A stretch of DNA of 64,000 nt from F23-B02 sp963613665 (GTDB lineage: Bacteria; Bacillota; Clostridia; Oscillospirales; Oscillospiraceae), in assembly GCA_963613665.1 (NCBI GenBank), contig CAVEAL010000014.1, forward strand, positions 1-64,000, written 5' to 3'. Position 1 is the first letter of the stretch. Each line of letters begins with the position of its first letter. Below the pieces are notes generated by a model that was not told the DNA's origin, did not search any database, and was given only the letters and a program-made list of their open reading frames with translations. The translations under genes and the position numbers were made by a program. Positions 25,518-34,800 of the stretch are shown piece after piece.

Positions 25518-25556
25518 TTGCTTTTTCTTGCAGACAATTATATAATTGTCTGCAAG
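25518..25556 (+). promoter_or_regulatory. Promoter and 30-bp palindromic operator of the MocR gene
   Basis: TTGCTT (25518-25523) and TATAAT (25541-25546) are 17 bases apart. The -10 box is buried in a perfect 30-bp palindrome, 25527-25556, whose half is TTGCAGACAATTATA. The palindrome ends at the ribosome binding site of the regulator, so a bound protein would block transcription: a probable autoregulation site. Confidence 0.75.
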
Positions 25557-25570
25557 AGGAGTGTGATCAT

Positions 25571-26935
25571 ATGTCCGTAAACTCATTTGACGACTACCCG
25601 ATGTCGTGGAAGCCGGTTCTTACGCGCTCGGGAAAGCCCATATATCGTGAGCTTGCACAGCAGCTTGAGCGCGATATTGAAAGCGGCGCACTCAAGCCGG
25701 GCACAAGACTGCCCCCGCAGCGCGAGCTCGCCGACTTTCTCGATATAAACCTGAGCACCGTGTCGCGGGCCTTTAAGCTATGCTCGGACAGCGGCCTGCT
25801 CACGGGGAGCGTCGGCGACGGTACATACGTTTCATACAGCAGCCTGACGCGACTGACGGACAGTCCGCACAGCGAGCTCATACGCCTCGACGCGATGACT
25901 CCGGAGACGCTTGAACAGTCGGAGCTCGTTTCGGTGCTGCAAAGAATGCTCTCAGAGCCCGACTGCGCACAGCTTTTTCAGTATGAGCTTGAGCAGTGCA
26001 GCTGGCGGTGCGAGGCAGCGGCAAGACTGCTTAACCGTGCCGGATGCAGCACCGGCGGCGGAAATATTCTGACGGCCGGCGGCGGTCAGAACGCAATAGC
26101 GGCAATATTTGCATCCGTTCTGCGTCGAGGCGACAGGCTCGGTGTCGATCCCCTCACTTACCCCGGCGTTAAGAGCGCCGCAAAGCTGTTCGGCATACAG
26201 CTCGTGCCCATAGAGCAGGAAAACGGCTGCATGAGCGAGGCGTGCATACGCTATGCCGTGAAAAACGACGGCGTGCGTGCGCTGTTCGTCATGCCGGACT
26301 ATCAGAACCCCACCTCTTATGTTATGTCAACCAAGCAGCGGCAGATGATAGCCGATACGGCAATTGATAACGATCTGCTGCTCATCGAAGACGGTATATG
26401 CGGGCTGCTGTCAGGCAGTCTTCGCAGTATCCACGATCTTGCTCCGGAGAATACGATATTCACGCTGAGCCTGTCAAAAACCGTAAACCCGGCGCTGAGA
26501 ACGGCGTTTATCGCCGCGCCCGAGCGCTTGTATAAGCAGCTTGACGATGCTCTGTACAGTATAAACCTCTCGCAGTCGGCGCTGCTGGGCGAACTGACCG
26601 CGCGGCTGATCGCGTCCGATAAGCTTGAGCAGCTTCTGAGCCGCCGCGTTGAGGGCATAGAAAAGCGCAATGATCTGGTTGACATAATATTAGAGGGCTT
26701 TACCGTTCGCGGCGACCGTCACGCGCTGTGCCGCTGGCTCGTGCTGCCCGACGGCATGAGCGGAGCGGAGTTTGAACGCAAGGCAGCGGCAAGAGGCGTG
26801 TGCGTTTACGGCAGTGAGCACTTTGCCGTAGGGCGGAGCATTCCCGAGGCCGGAGCACGGCTCGCGGTGTGTGCACCGGCAGATGCAGCTCAGCTCGAAA
26901 AGGCGCTGACGATAATCCGGGATATCATCACATAA
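25571..26935 (+). CDS. MocR-type regulator (GntR helix-turn-helix fused to aminotransferase domain)
   Basis: A 454-residue protein. Residues 15-90 are a GntR winged helix (PIYRELAQQLERDIESGALK, LPPQRELADFLDINLSTVSR). Residues 105-454 have the fold-type I aminotransferase domain with PLP-binding Lys303 in TLSLSKTVNPALRTAFIAAP and the Asp-containing MPDYQNPTSYVMS. MocR proteins use PLP as effector and often control vitamin B6, GABA or amine genes. The downstream PhzF and LysE genes and a second copy of the operator half-site suggest its targets. The start was placed at the ATG with AGAGGAG nearby. Confidence 0.88.
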   Translation: MSVNSFDDYPMSWKPVLTRSGKPIYRELAQQLERDIESGALKPGTRLPPQRELADFLDINLSTVSRAFKLCSDSGLLTGSVGDGTYVSYSSLTRLTDSPHSELIRLDAMTPETLEQSELVSVLQRMLSEPDCAQLFQYELEQCSWRCEAAARLLNRAGCSTGGGNILTAGGGQNAIAAIFASVLRRGDRLGVDPLTYPGVKSAAKLFGIQLVPIEQENGCMSEACIRYAVKNDGVRALFVMPDYQNPTSYVMSTKQRQMIADTAIDNDLLLIEDGICGLLSGSLRSIHDLAPENTIFTLSLSKTVNPALRTAFIAAPERLYKQLDDALYSINLSQSALLGELTARLIASDKLEQLLSRRVEGIEKRNDLVDIILEGFTVRGDRHALCRWLVLPDGMSGAEFERKAAARGVCVYGSEHFAVGRSIPEAGARLAVCAPADAAQLEKALTIIRDIIT

Positions 26936-26964
26936 TTGTTTTGCATACAATTATGCTATTGTAT
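26931..26964 (+). promoter_or_regulatory. Second MocR-type operator, upstream of the PhzF gene
   Basis: CATAATTGT (26931-26939) pairs with ACAATTATG (26947-26955), overlapping the MocR stop codon. TTGCATACAATTAT (26942-26955) matches the operator half at 25528-25541 at 13 of 14 bases. A promoter, TTGTAT (26959-26964) with TATAGT 17 bases on, follows directly. Confidence 0.65.
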
Positions 26965-27017
26965 TCTTCCAACTGTGGTATTATAGTAGGCTCACAAAGA
27001 AAAAGGAGGCAAATTAC

Positions 27018-27794
27018 ATGAAGCAATATGTTGTAGACGCGTTCACCGATAAGGTTTTTGCCGGAAATCCGGCTGCGGTGTGCGTAATGGATAAGTGGCT
27101 TGACGATGAGCTGATGCAGAAGATCGCCATCGAGAACAATCTTTCCGAAACGGCTTTCTGCGTAAAGGACGGCAGCAGCTACCGTCTGCGCTGGTTCACT
27201 CCGGGCGGCGAGGTCGAGCTGTGCGGCCACGCGACGCTTGCGACGGCGTATGTGATCCTGAACTTTGTTGAGCCAGACAGCACGGTCGTCGGCTTTGATA
27301 CGCTCAGCGGCCGGCTCACGGTCGAAAAGCAGGGCGAGCTTCTGAGCATGGACTTCCCCGCCTTCAGGCTTGAGCCGCTGCCCGTCAGCGACGAGCTCGT
27401 CAGCGCCATCGGTGTGAGACCGCTTGAGGCTTACATCGGCGCGGATATCCTGTGCGTTCTCGAAAGCGAGGAGCAGCTTCGCGCAGTGCAGCCCGATCAG
27501 GAGCTTATCAAAAAGCTTGACGGCGTGTGCTTCCACATCACCGCAAGGGGCGACGGCTACGACTGCGTGACGCGCTCGTTTGCGCCGAAATGCAACGTCG
27601 CCGAGGATCCCGTCTGCGGCCGCGGACACTGCCACGTCATCCCCTACTGGGCAAAAACGCTCGGCAGAAACGAGTTTACGGCGTATCAGGCGTCAAAGCG
27701 CGGCGGTTTGCTGTACGCAAAGCTCGAGGGTGAGCGCGTTATCCTCGCCGGTAAGGCCGCGCTGTTCAGCGAAGCGGAGATCCATGTAGGATGA
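27018..27794 (+). CDS. PhzF family isomerase/epimerase-like protein
   Basis: A 258-residue protein of the PhzF/diaminopimelate-epimerase fold. N-terminal landmarks are YVVDAFTDKVFAGNPAAVCV and NNLSETAFCV, in which Glu44 matches the PhzF catalytic base; WFTPGGEVELCGHATLATA is the most conserved block. Family members isomerise small carboxylates, but most bacterial ones, including this, have no known substrate. It overlaps the following LysE gene by four bases and lies behind a MocR-type operator, suggesting modification and export of an amino compound. Confidence 0.88.
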   Translation: MKQYVVDAFTDKVFAGNPAAVCVMDKWLDDELMQKIAIENNLSETAFCVKDGSSYRLRWFTPGGEVELCGHATLATAYVILNFVEPDSTVVGFDTLSGRLTVEKQGELLSMDFPAFRLEPLPVSDELVSAIGVRPLEAYIGADILCVLESEEQLRAVQPDQELIKKLDGVCFHITARGDGYDCVTRSFAPKCNVAEDPVCGRGHCHVIPYWAKTLGRNEFTAYQASKRGGLLYAKLEGERVILAGKAALFSEAEIHVG

Positions 27795-28375
27795 ATACGG
27801 CGGCTCTTCTGACATACGCCTTTATCTCCTGCTTCACACCCGGCCCCAGCAATATTCTGTGCCTTACATACGCCGGACGGTACGGAGTCAGGAGAACCGT
27901 CAGCTTTATCATCGGGCTTACCGCCGGCTTTGCCGTGCTGATGGCGGCGTGCGGCGCGGCATCTTCAGCCATTTTTGACGTTCTGCCCGCCGCCGAGCCC
28001 GTAATGCGCTGGGTCGGCGCCGTATATCTTCTTTGGCTGGCATGGCATATAACAAGAGACAGCGGCGAAAGCGGCCGCACCGAGACCGCAGGGCGAAACG
28101 ACATGCTGTACGGCATCGCGGTGCAGCTTATAAATCCAAAGTGCATTCTCTACGGCATCACGGTCTGGGCCTCGTTTATTCTGCCCTACTATTCGGGCAT
28201 GGGCGCGCTTATTGTGTTCACGGTTTTGCTGACCGTGTTCTGCCCCGCAGCGTCCGCACTGTGGGCATTTATGGGCAATGCTCTGCAAAGGCTCATGAAG
28301 GAGCACGGAAGGCTGCTGAATCTCATCATGGCTCTGATGCTTATAGGCTGCGCGGTATCAATGGTAACTGCATAA
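27791..28375 (+). CDS. LysE/RhtB family amino-acid exporter
   Basis: A 194-residue membrane protein with six hydrophobic segments, beginning MNTAALLTYAFISCFTPGPS; the FTPGPSN motif near residue 17 is the family hallmark. LysE/RhtB proteins export amino acids or derivatives. ATGA overlap with the PhzF stop couples their translation. I infer that the MocR, PhzF and LysE proteins together sense, alter and expel an amino acid, amine or related metabolite. A strong terminator ends the unit. Confidence 0.88.
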   Translation: MNTAALLTYAFISCFTPGPSNILCLTYAGRYGVRRTVSFIIGLTAGFAVLMAACGAASSAIFDVLPAAEPVMRWVGAVYLLWLAWHITRDSGESGRTETAGRNDMLYGIAVQLINPKCILYGITVWASFILPYYSGMGALIVFTVLLTVFCPAASALWAFMGNALQRLMKEHGRLLNLIMALMLIGCAVSMVTA

Positions 28376-28377
28376 AG

Positions 28378-28407
28378 AAAACCGGAAGGAGCGTTCCTTC
28401 CGGTTTT
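28378..28407. terminator. Bidirectional terminator between lysE and rqcH
   Basis: Perfect 11-bp stem 28380-28390 with 28395-28405, GCGT loop, A run before and T run after, so it can serve both converging units. Confidence 0.88.
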
Positions 28408-28408
28408 G

Positions 28409-30130
28409 CTATTTCACCCTCAGTTTTTCGGCCAGCGCCTCGTCCGCGGAGACGGATAGGGTGCCGTAGTCTGTGTATATGACCTTGCCGGGCAGTGAGC
28501 CGGAGGGTTTGCGGACATTGCGCACCATGGTGTAATCGACCTGCGTTTTGCCGCCGTCGCGCGCCTGAGAGTAGTAAACGGCAAGCTGCGCGGCTTCCTC
28601 TATCGTCCGCTCGGGTGGCGTAACGCCGTCGCAGGAGATGATGACATGGCTGCCGTGGACGGTCTTCGTGTGCAGCCAGATGTCAGTCCGGCGGGCGGTT
28701 TTTGTGGTTAGCTCATCGTTCTGCGCGTTGCTGCGGCCGACGAGTATATCAAAGCCGTCGGAGGACACAAAGCGCATCGGTCCCTGCTTTTTATGCCTGC
28801 GCTCCTTTGTGCCGCGCGGCTTTTTTATATAGCCCGTGCCGATGAGCTCGGCTTTTATCTCGGCAAGATCGTCCTCTGTCTCGGCACGCTCGGTCTCGTC
28901 GAGGACGCTGTTGAGGTACTCAAGCTGCCTCTCCCCCTCGGCGATAAGCGTTGTAAGGTGCTGCTCGGCGGTCTTGAGCTTGTTATACTCCTTAAACATC
29001 GCCGCTGCGTTTGCCTGCGGCGTTTTCAGCGCATCCAGCCTTATCGTGCGCTGCGGGCAGCCGGGCTCGTAATAATCCTCGACGGTGACGGATCCGTCGC
29101 CCTTATGCACGCGATAAAGGTTTGCCGTCAGAAGCTCGGCACAGCGGCGGATATCGTCGCGCTCTGAGCATTTTTGAAGCTCCGATTTCTGCGCCGTGAG
29201 CTTTCGCGCTATGCGGTCACGCGCGGTTTTGACGTGGTGGCTGAGCTCCCTTGAGCGTCTGCGGCGGCGCTCGAGGATATCGCGCTTTGAGTAATACGCG
29301 TCCAGAAGCTCCGAAAAGCTCTCAAATTCGCACCGCTCGTACACTCCGTTGTATTGGCGCAGCTGCATGAAGGAGTATTCTTTGGGCTTTCCGTCCTGAG
29401 TAAAGAGCGTCGGCGTGAGCTCCCCTGCCCTGATGCTGTCTATAAATGCGGCTATCGCCTCCGGAAGATCGGCGGCGTTGTCTCCGCTGCGGCAGGCAAG
29501 CTCGCGGCAGACAAGCGGCGACAGGCCGGAAAAGCAGTCCATGATACGCTTATCCGCGCTTTTCCCGGCATCGGAGGCGCTGAGCACCTGCCCGATCTCC
29601 TCCTGAGAGAGCTCAAATACGAGCGGCTTGTGCTGCTTTGGCGGCAGACGGTATATCATGCCCGGCAGCAGTCTTCTCTCGGCGTCGCCGCCGTAATCCA
29701 TGCGGCGCAGGCAGTCGATTATGCGCCCGTCAGAGCCTATGAGCACAAGGTTTGAGCTTCTGCCCATGAGCTCGACCGCAAGCCGCAGGCCGACCTTGTC
29801 TCCAAGCTCGCTGCGAGACGTTATGTTAACTATAGCAAGGCGCTCCCAATCCGGCTGTTCAATGGCTTCTATCCTGCCGCCGGTGAGATACTTGCGCAGC
29901 AGCATGCAGAACATCGGCGGCTCGGCGGGGTTTTCAAAGCTCAGCTTCGTCTGCTGAAGTCTTCCGCTGCCTGCGCCCGCGTCGATGAGTATGCGCAGGT
30001 TCTCGCCGCCGCGCACAGACAGCAGTATCTTATCGCGCTCGGGCTGCTGCACCTTGTCTATCCTCGCGCCGATGAGCTTGGGGCGCAGCTCGGCGATCAC
30101 TCCCGATAAAAGTATTGCATCAAGCGCCAT
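28409..30130 (-). CDS. rqcH: Rqc2/RqcH homologue, NFACT family
   Basis: A 573-residue protein with NFACT-N domain (residues 1-200), helix-hairpin-helix and long coiled coil (about 260-430), and C-terminal NFACT-R domain (FDILVGRSNAQNDELT, HTKTVHGSHVII). RqcH binds obstructed 50S subunits carrying peptidyl-tRNA and adds C-terminal alanine tails that mark chains for degradation. Many databases still call it fibronectin-binding protein. Where B. subtilis has the functional Asp97-Arg98 pair, this protein has Glu96-Arg97 (EQPDWERLAIV), a conservative change. It starts inside mrnC, overlapping by 11 bases. Confidence 0.9.
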   Translation of the reverse strand: MALDAILLSGVIAELRPKLIGARIDKVQQPERDKILLSVRGGENLRILIDAGAGSGRLQQTKLSFENPAEPPMFCMLLRKYLTGGRIEAIEQPDWERLAIVNITSRSELGDKVGLRLAVELMGRSSNLVLIGSDGRIIDCLRRMDYGGDAERRLLPGMIYRLPPKQHKPLVFELSQEEIGQVLSASDAGKSADKRIMDCFSGLSPLVCRELACRSGDNAADLPEAIAAFIDSIRAGELTPTLFTQDGKPKEYSFMQLRQYNGVYERCEFESFSELLDAYYSKRDILERRRRRSRELSHHVKTARDRIARKLTAQKSELQKCSERDDIRRCAELLTANLYRVHKGDGSVTVEDYYEPGCPQRTIRLDALKTPQANAAAMFKEYNKLKTAEQHLTTLIAEGERQLEYLNSVLDETERAETEDDLAEIKAELIGTGYIKKPRGTKERRHKKQGPMRFVSSDGFDILVGRSNAQNDELTTKTARRTDIWLHTKTVHGSHVIISCDGVTPPERTIEEAAQLAVYYSQARDGGKTQVDYTMVRNVRKPSGSLPGKVIYTDYGTLSVSADEALAEKLRVK

Positions 30131-30533
30131 GACTGCCCTCCGCGCACACAGCGTACAGCTCGTTTATCCGCTGCGTTTTTCCTTGAAGATACAGCCATCC
30201 GAACAGCGCCTCAAGGCCCGTGGCCGAGTGATACTGCGCAATGTCCGCCTTATGCGGCACGGAGTTCACCTTCGCGTTTCGCCCGCGCTTAAAGACGTAC
30301 ATTTCGTCGTCCGTGAGCAGCGGCAGGAGCCTCCCGGCCGCCTCGGCCTGAGCCGGAGCGTTGACGATAGCAACGGTCTTTTTGTGAAGCTTCGTCACAT
30401 GCTTGTCGCCGCCCTCGCACAGCATCGTGCGGGTCAGCAGCTCGTAGACAGCGTCGCCTATATGAGCAAGCCCGAGCATGCTTATGCCGTTTATATCGCT
30501 TTTATCCATCTGCGGGCAGAAGTAATCGTTCAT
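30120..30533 (-). CDS. mrnC: Mini-ribonuclease III
   Basis: A 137-residue RNase III catalytic domain without the double-stranded RNA-binding domain. GLAHIGDAVYELLTRTML carries the first acidic cluster and YHSATGLEALFGWLYLQG the second, both needed for metal binding. MrnC matures 23S rRNA in Firmicutes, acting as a dimer with L3. It lies before rqcH with overlapping reading frames. Confidence 0.9.
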   Translation of the reverse strand: MNDYFCPQMDKSDINGISMLGLAHIGDAVYELLTRTMLCEGGDKHVTKLHKKTVAIVNAPAQAEAAGRLLPLLTDDEMYVFKRGRNAKVNSVPHKADIAQYHSATGLEALFGWLYLQGKTQRINELYAVCAEGSHGA

Positions 30534-30580
30534 AGTATCACCTGAAAAAAGGCGGCAACATTATGTTAACCGCCTATGTT

Positions 30581-33157
30581 TTATATATCGTCCATTTCGC
30601 CGGCGAATTCGGTTTGTATCTGCAGCGTTTCGGTGGGAGCCGTGCCCTGAGTGGTCTGCATTTCGAGCCACTGCTCGCGCGTTATGAGTATCTGGCGCGG
30701 CTTTGAGCCCTCGAAGGGGCCTATGATGCCCATCTCCTCCATCTGATCGACTATGCGCGCAGCGCGTGAGTAGCCGAGCTTCAGGCGGCGCTGGAGCATT
30801 GATACCGAGGCCTGCTTTGTATCGAAGATGACATCGACGGCCTGCGGCAGCAGCTCGTCATACTCGGGCTTTCCGCCCGGCTCGTCATCGTCGGCATGTC
30901 CCTTGCCGTTCGAGCCCTTATCCTCGGCTGCCTTTTCGATCTGCGCTATGACATCCTCGCTGTACTGCGCGGTGGACTGGCGCTTGATAAACTGCACTAT
31001 CTGGTCGCGCTCCTCATCGCTGACGAAGGCGCCCTGAACGCGCAGGGGCTTGCCGCAGCCTATGGGCGCGTAGAGCATATCGCCCATGCCTATGAGCTTC
31101 TCGGCGCCGGCATTATCGAGTATTATGCGGCTTTCGAGCGCGGATGAGACCGCAAAGGCTATGCGGCTGGGGATGTTGGCCTTCATAAGGCCGGTTATGA
31201 CGTCGGCAGACGGACGCTGCGTTGCGATAACAAGGTGCATACCGGCGGCGCGGCCCATCTGAGCCACGCGGCAGATGCTCTCCTCAACATCCTTGGACGC
31301 GACGAGCATGAGGTCCGCCAGCTCGTCTATGACGACGACGATGCTCGGCATCTTGGGCTGGCCGTTTTCGGTGAGATGCTCGTTGTACGCCTCGAGGCTT
31401 CTGACTCCGAGCTCCGAGAAGAGCCTGTAGCGCTTGAGCATTTCCGTGACCGCCCACTGGAGAGCTCCGGCGGCCTTCTTAGGGTCGGTGACAACGGGGA
31501 TATACAGGTGTGGGATGCCGTTATAAACACCGAGCTCGACCATTTTGGGGTCTATCATAATGAGCTTGACCTCGTCGGGGTCGGATTTGTACAGCAGGCT
31601 GATGATCAGTGAGTTCATGCACACCGACTTGCCCGAACCCGTCGTACCTGCAATGAGCAGGTGCGGAAGCTTCGAGATATTGCCAACGACCGCCTGACCG
31701 GCAATGTCCTTGCCTATGGCAAAGCTGAGCTTTGATTTTGACGAGGCAAAGCGCGGCGAGTCGATTATATCGCGCAGATAGACCGTGCTGACGGTCTTAT
31801 TCGGCACCTCTATGCCGACTGTGGATATCTTGTCCGGTATCGGCGCAATGCGCACGCTCACGACGCCGAGCGCAAGCGCTATATCGCCCGCAAGGTTCGT
31901 AAGGCGGCTGAGCTTCACACCCTGGTCGAGCTCAAGGTCGTAGCGCGTGACCGTGGGACCTCGGGTCGTATCGACTATGCGTGCCGATACGCCGAAGCTT
32001 TTTATGGTGCTCTCAAGGCGTTCGCGGTTCGTTCTGAGCTCATCGTCGGCGTTTGCCGCGACCGAGTGCCCTTTTTTGAGCAGGAATATCGGGGGCTTTT
32101 CGTACTCGCCCTCGGTGCTTGCAGATTCAATGGCGCTGCGTATGGCCTCGGTCTCCGCCGCGACCTCCGCTGCCGTGGCCTTTTTCGGAGGATCTGACAC
32201 CGCGCCGCTCTTTACGCTGCCCTCGCCGCTGAGCTTTACCGGCGAAACACCGGCTATGGCCTCGGCCTCCTCTACGCTCAGTGGCTCGACCTCGATATTA
32301 TCGGGCGCAAGCGGAGCCGGTTTGGCGCTCTTTTTTCCGAAAAGGCCGCTTTCCTTTTTAACCGTAGGCTCATCCTTTACGGTGGGCTCCTCGGATGCAG
32401 ACGGCTTTTTGGCAAAGGCCGGTTCGTCATCGAGCGGGATATCTATCGCACGGCGGCGCTGCTTTTTTATCTGCTCATCCTTTGCGGCAGGCTCCTCGGG
32501 CTCAGATTTTGAGGCCGGTTCGGCTTTCGCGGGTTTTTTCTCTTTTCTTTCGCCGCTTCCCTCGCCGAAGAATGCAATGAGCTTTTTCGGCGTTACGCTG
32601 AATGCCGAGAGCGCAAAGAATATGAATGTCAGCAGAAGCAGTATCGCCGCGCCGTAAATACTGAAGGCTTTCTCAAGCGCAAAGGCTATGAGCGTTCCGA
32701 AAACTCCGGCGCAGAGCATGGCCTTGCCGCCGGAATACAGGGTTGAAAACAGCTCGCCCACGCCGCTGAGGTTATCCACAACCACCTGCGACAGCAGAAG
32801 ATTTACGAGAGAGCCTGCCAGAAGCGGCAGCAGCACAGCCGCCGTAAGGCGCCATGTGCAGGGCCTTTCACGGTCAATTCCGAGTATGTATGCCGCCAGC
32901 AGGAACACAGGCGCGCAGATCCAGAAGCCGTAGCCGAACAGGCCCTTGAGAAGCGAGCACAGCCAGCCGACGACCACGCCGTCATGCGCGAATATGCCGA
33001 TCACCACGAGCACCGCGGCAAACATGAAGCACACGGCAGCTATTATCCGCTGTACGCCGCTGCTCTCCTCCGGGGTGTTTTTCGGCTTTTTCGCCCGCTC
33101 GGAGCTTTGCTTTTTGGATGAATTATTGCTTTTTTTCTTTGTAGCGGTTTGAGCCAT
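30581..33157 (-). CDS. DNA translocase FtsK/SpoIIIE
   Basis: An 858-residue membrane-anchored motor. Residues 35-185 hold four or five membrane segments; 195-350 is a charged linker rich in Lys, Glu and Pro; 360-480 is the alpha domain; the motor's Walker A is GTTGSGKS at 504-511 with IVVVIDELADLM as Walker B. The C-terminal gamma winged helix (about 770-835: SVSMLQRRLKLGYSRAARIV) reads chromosome-orienting sequences. The length and layout fit SpoIIIE. It pumps DNA through septa at division or sporulation. tepA lies two genes upstream, close to the spoIIIE neighbourhood in B. subtilis. Confidence 0.92.
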   Translation of the reverse strand: MAQTATKKKSNNSSKKQSSERAKKPKNTPEESSGVQRIIAAVCFMFAAVLVVIGIFAHDGVVVGWLCSLLKGLFGYGFWICAPVFLLAAYILGIDRERPCTWRLTAAVLLPLLAGSLVNLLLSQVVVDNLSGVGELFSTLYSGGKAMLCAGVFGTLIAFALEKAFSIYGAAILLLLTFIFFALSAFSVTPKKLIAFFGEGSGERKEKKPAKAEPASKSEPEEPAAKDEQIKKQRRRAIDIPLDDEPAFAKKPSASEEPTVKDEPTVKKESGLFGKKSAKPAPLAPDNIEVEPLSVEEAEAIAGVSPVKLSGEGSVKSGAVSDPPKKATAAEVAAETEAIRSAIESASTEGEYEKPPIFLLKKGHSVAANADDELRTNRERLESTIKSFGVSARIVDTTRGPTVTRYDLELDQGVKLSRLTNLAGDIALALGVVSVRIAPIPDKISTVGIEVPNKTVSTVYLRDIIDSPRFASSKSKLSFAIGKDIAGQAVVGNISKLPHLLIAGTTGSGKSVCMNSLIISLLYKSDPDEVKLIMIDPKMVELGVYNGIPHLYIPVVTDPKKAAGALQWAVTEMLKRYRLFSELGVRSLEAYNEHLTENGQPKMPSIVVVIDELADLMLVASKDVEESICRVAQMGRAAGMHLVIATQRPSADVITGLMKANIPSRIAFAVSSALESRIILDNAGAEKLIGMGDMLYAPIGCGKPLRVQGAFVSDEERDQIVQFIKRQSTAQYSEDVIAQIEKAAEDKGSNGKGHADDDEPGGKPEYDELLPQAVDVIFDTKQASVSMLQRRLKLGYSRAARIVDQMEEMGIIGPFEGSKPRQILITREQWLEMQTTQGTAPTETLQIQTEFAGEMDDI

Positions 33158-33178
33158 TATAAAGCTTACCTGCCTTTA

Positions 33179-34015
33179 TCAGAATATGAGTGAGAGAATT
33201 ATCGTCAGAACGCCCACTACCCAGCAGTAGTAGGAAAAACCGCCGAAGCGCGTCTTGCGGGCGATCATGCGGAGAAGTCCGATGGACAAAACGCCGGAGA
33301 TCATGGCCGCGATCATTCCGAACAGATACGCCGGGATGAGCTTGGGGTCGATGCCCGTCTTTATCGCATCGACAAGCTCCAGCAGCGTTGCGCCGAGCAC
33401 TGCCGGAATGCTCATGAGAAGCGAGAACTTCACGGCATAGCCGCGGTCATGCCCCGTTGCGATGCCCGCCGTTATCGTGGTTCCCGAGCGCGACAGACCC
33501 GGAAGCGTTGCAACGCACTGGCACAGACCGATTATGAGCGCATCTGTAAACAGCATGTTCTTTTCCGTTTTCGTGCCCCTTTCCATCTTATCCGAAACAA
33601 GGAGCATGCAGCCGGTCAGCACGAGTGCTATGCCGACAAACACAGTTGAATTTGAAAGCGCCTCTATATACTTATGCACCGGCAGTATCAGTACCAGCGG
33701 CAGCGTTGCCGCGATTATAAGCATGAACATGCGCGCCTCGGGAAATTTTCTGCGGCGGCCGCTCTCATCGACCGTCCTTCCCGCGAGCAGGTCGGCAGTC
33801 TGCGTGAACATGGCCTTTATATCCGCCCAGTACATGAAGCAGATCGCAATAAGCGTTCCGAAATGCAGCAGAACGTCGAAGAACATGTGGCTGCTGCCGA
33901 GGTCGGACATATTGAAAAGATTATGCAGAATGGCAAGATGGCCTGAGCTCGATATCGGCAGAAACTCCGCGACGCCCTGCACAATGCCGAGAATGATGGC
34001 ATCGAGTATGCTCAT
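33179..34015 (-). CDS. uppP: Undecaprenyl-diphosphatase UppP
   Basis: A 278-residue membrane protein of the BacA family with about eight hydrophobic segments. The active-site blocks are EFLPISSSGHLAI (residues 17-29) and LPGLSRSGTTITAG, which hold the conserved Glu, Ser and Arg. It removes a phosphate from undecaprenyl diphosphate, recycling the lipid carrier for wall synthesis, and gives some bacitracin tolerance. Confidence 0.94.
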   Translation of the reverse strand: MSILDAIILGIVQGVAEFLPISSSGHLAILHNLFNMSDLGSSHMFFDVLLHFGTLIAICFMYWADIKAMFTQTADLLAGRTVDESGRRRKFPEARMFMLIIAATLPLVLILPVHKYIEALSNSTVFVGIALVLTGCMLLVSDKMERGTKTEKNMLFTDALIIGLCQCVATLPGLSRSGTTITAGIATGHDRGYAVKFSLLMSIPAVLGATLLELVDAIKTGIDPKLIPAYLFGMIAAMISGVLSIGLLRMIARKTRFGGFSYYCWVVGVLTIILSLIF

Positions 34016-34104
34016 ATATTTATCCCCCGAAAAGCTATTTGCGGATATTATGTATACTTAACTTTGTTATTTTATCATACAAAGCGGTAAAAAGCAAGCT
34101 CGGG

Positions 34105-34758
34105 TCAGTGAGCTTGCCTGTCTATTTCCTTATGCAGATATTCCAGCGCGTCCGAGAGCGTGCCGATGCCGTCTATGAGGCCGCAGGACACCGCCTCCTG
34201 CCCGTATATGACGCTGCCGACATCGTTTGCAAGCTCGTCGGTGACCGTCATCAGCTCGTTATACCTCTCGCGGCTTATATTCGAGTGAGCGGTGACGAAG
34301 CCGACGATGCGCTCCTGAATACGGGCAAGGTAATTATACGTCTGCGCAGCTCCGATAACGACGCCGTTAAGGCGCACCGGATGGATGGTCATGGCGGCCG
34401 ACGGTGCAATGAAGCTGCGATGCGCCGCTACCGCAAGCGGCACTCCGATCGAGTGCCCGCCGCCGAGCACGAGCGACACAGTAGGCTTTTTCATTCCCGC
34501 TATGAGCTCTGCGATGCCGAGTCCCGCCTCTACATCGCCGCCGGCGGTATTCAGAAGTATCAGCAGTCCCTTTATGTCCTCTGACTCCTCTACCGCCGCC
34601 AGCAGCGGCATGACATGCTCATACTTCGTCGTTTTATTATCCTCGGGCAGCAGCTGATGTCCCTCGATATGGCCGATTATGGTCAGGCAGTGTATCGTCC
34701 CCTCCCTTCCCTGCGGCTGTGTGCTTCCGAGCTGGGTTATATCGTTCAAAGCAATCAC
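34105..34758 (-). CDS. tepA: ClpP-class serine protease, TepA-like
   Basis: A 217-residue soluble ClpP/crotonase-fold protein. The catalytic Ser is Ser103 in LVLGGGHSIGVPL, with His126 in MTIHPVR; the GGDVEAGLGIAELI loop builds the oxyanion hole. There is no signal peptide. In B. subtilis TepA (YmfB) sits next to spoIIIE and degrades leaderless or sporulation-related proteins; the same neighbourhood here supports the name. A possible terminator for the upstream aminopeptidase is not seen in the short gap. Confidence 0.85.
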   Translation of the reverse strand: MIALNDITQLGSTQPQGREGTIHCLTIIGHIEGHQLLPEDNKTTKYEHVMPLLAAVEESEDIKGLLILLNTAGGDVEAGLGIAELIAGMKKPTVSLVLGGGHSIGVPLAVAAHRSFIAPSAAMTIHPVRLNGVVIGAAQTYNYLARIQERIVGFVTAHSNISRERYNELMTVTDELANDVGSVIYGQEAVSCGLIDGIGTLSDALEYLHKEIDRQAH

Positions 34759-34800
34759 CTCATACCTATTTTGTCAGGTACGAGGTGATTTTATAATTAT

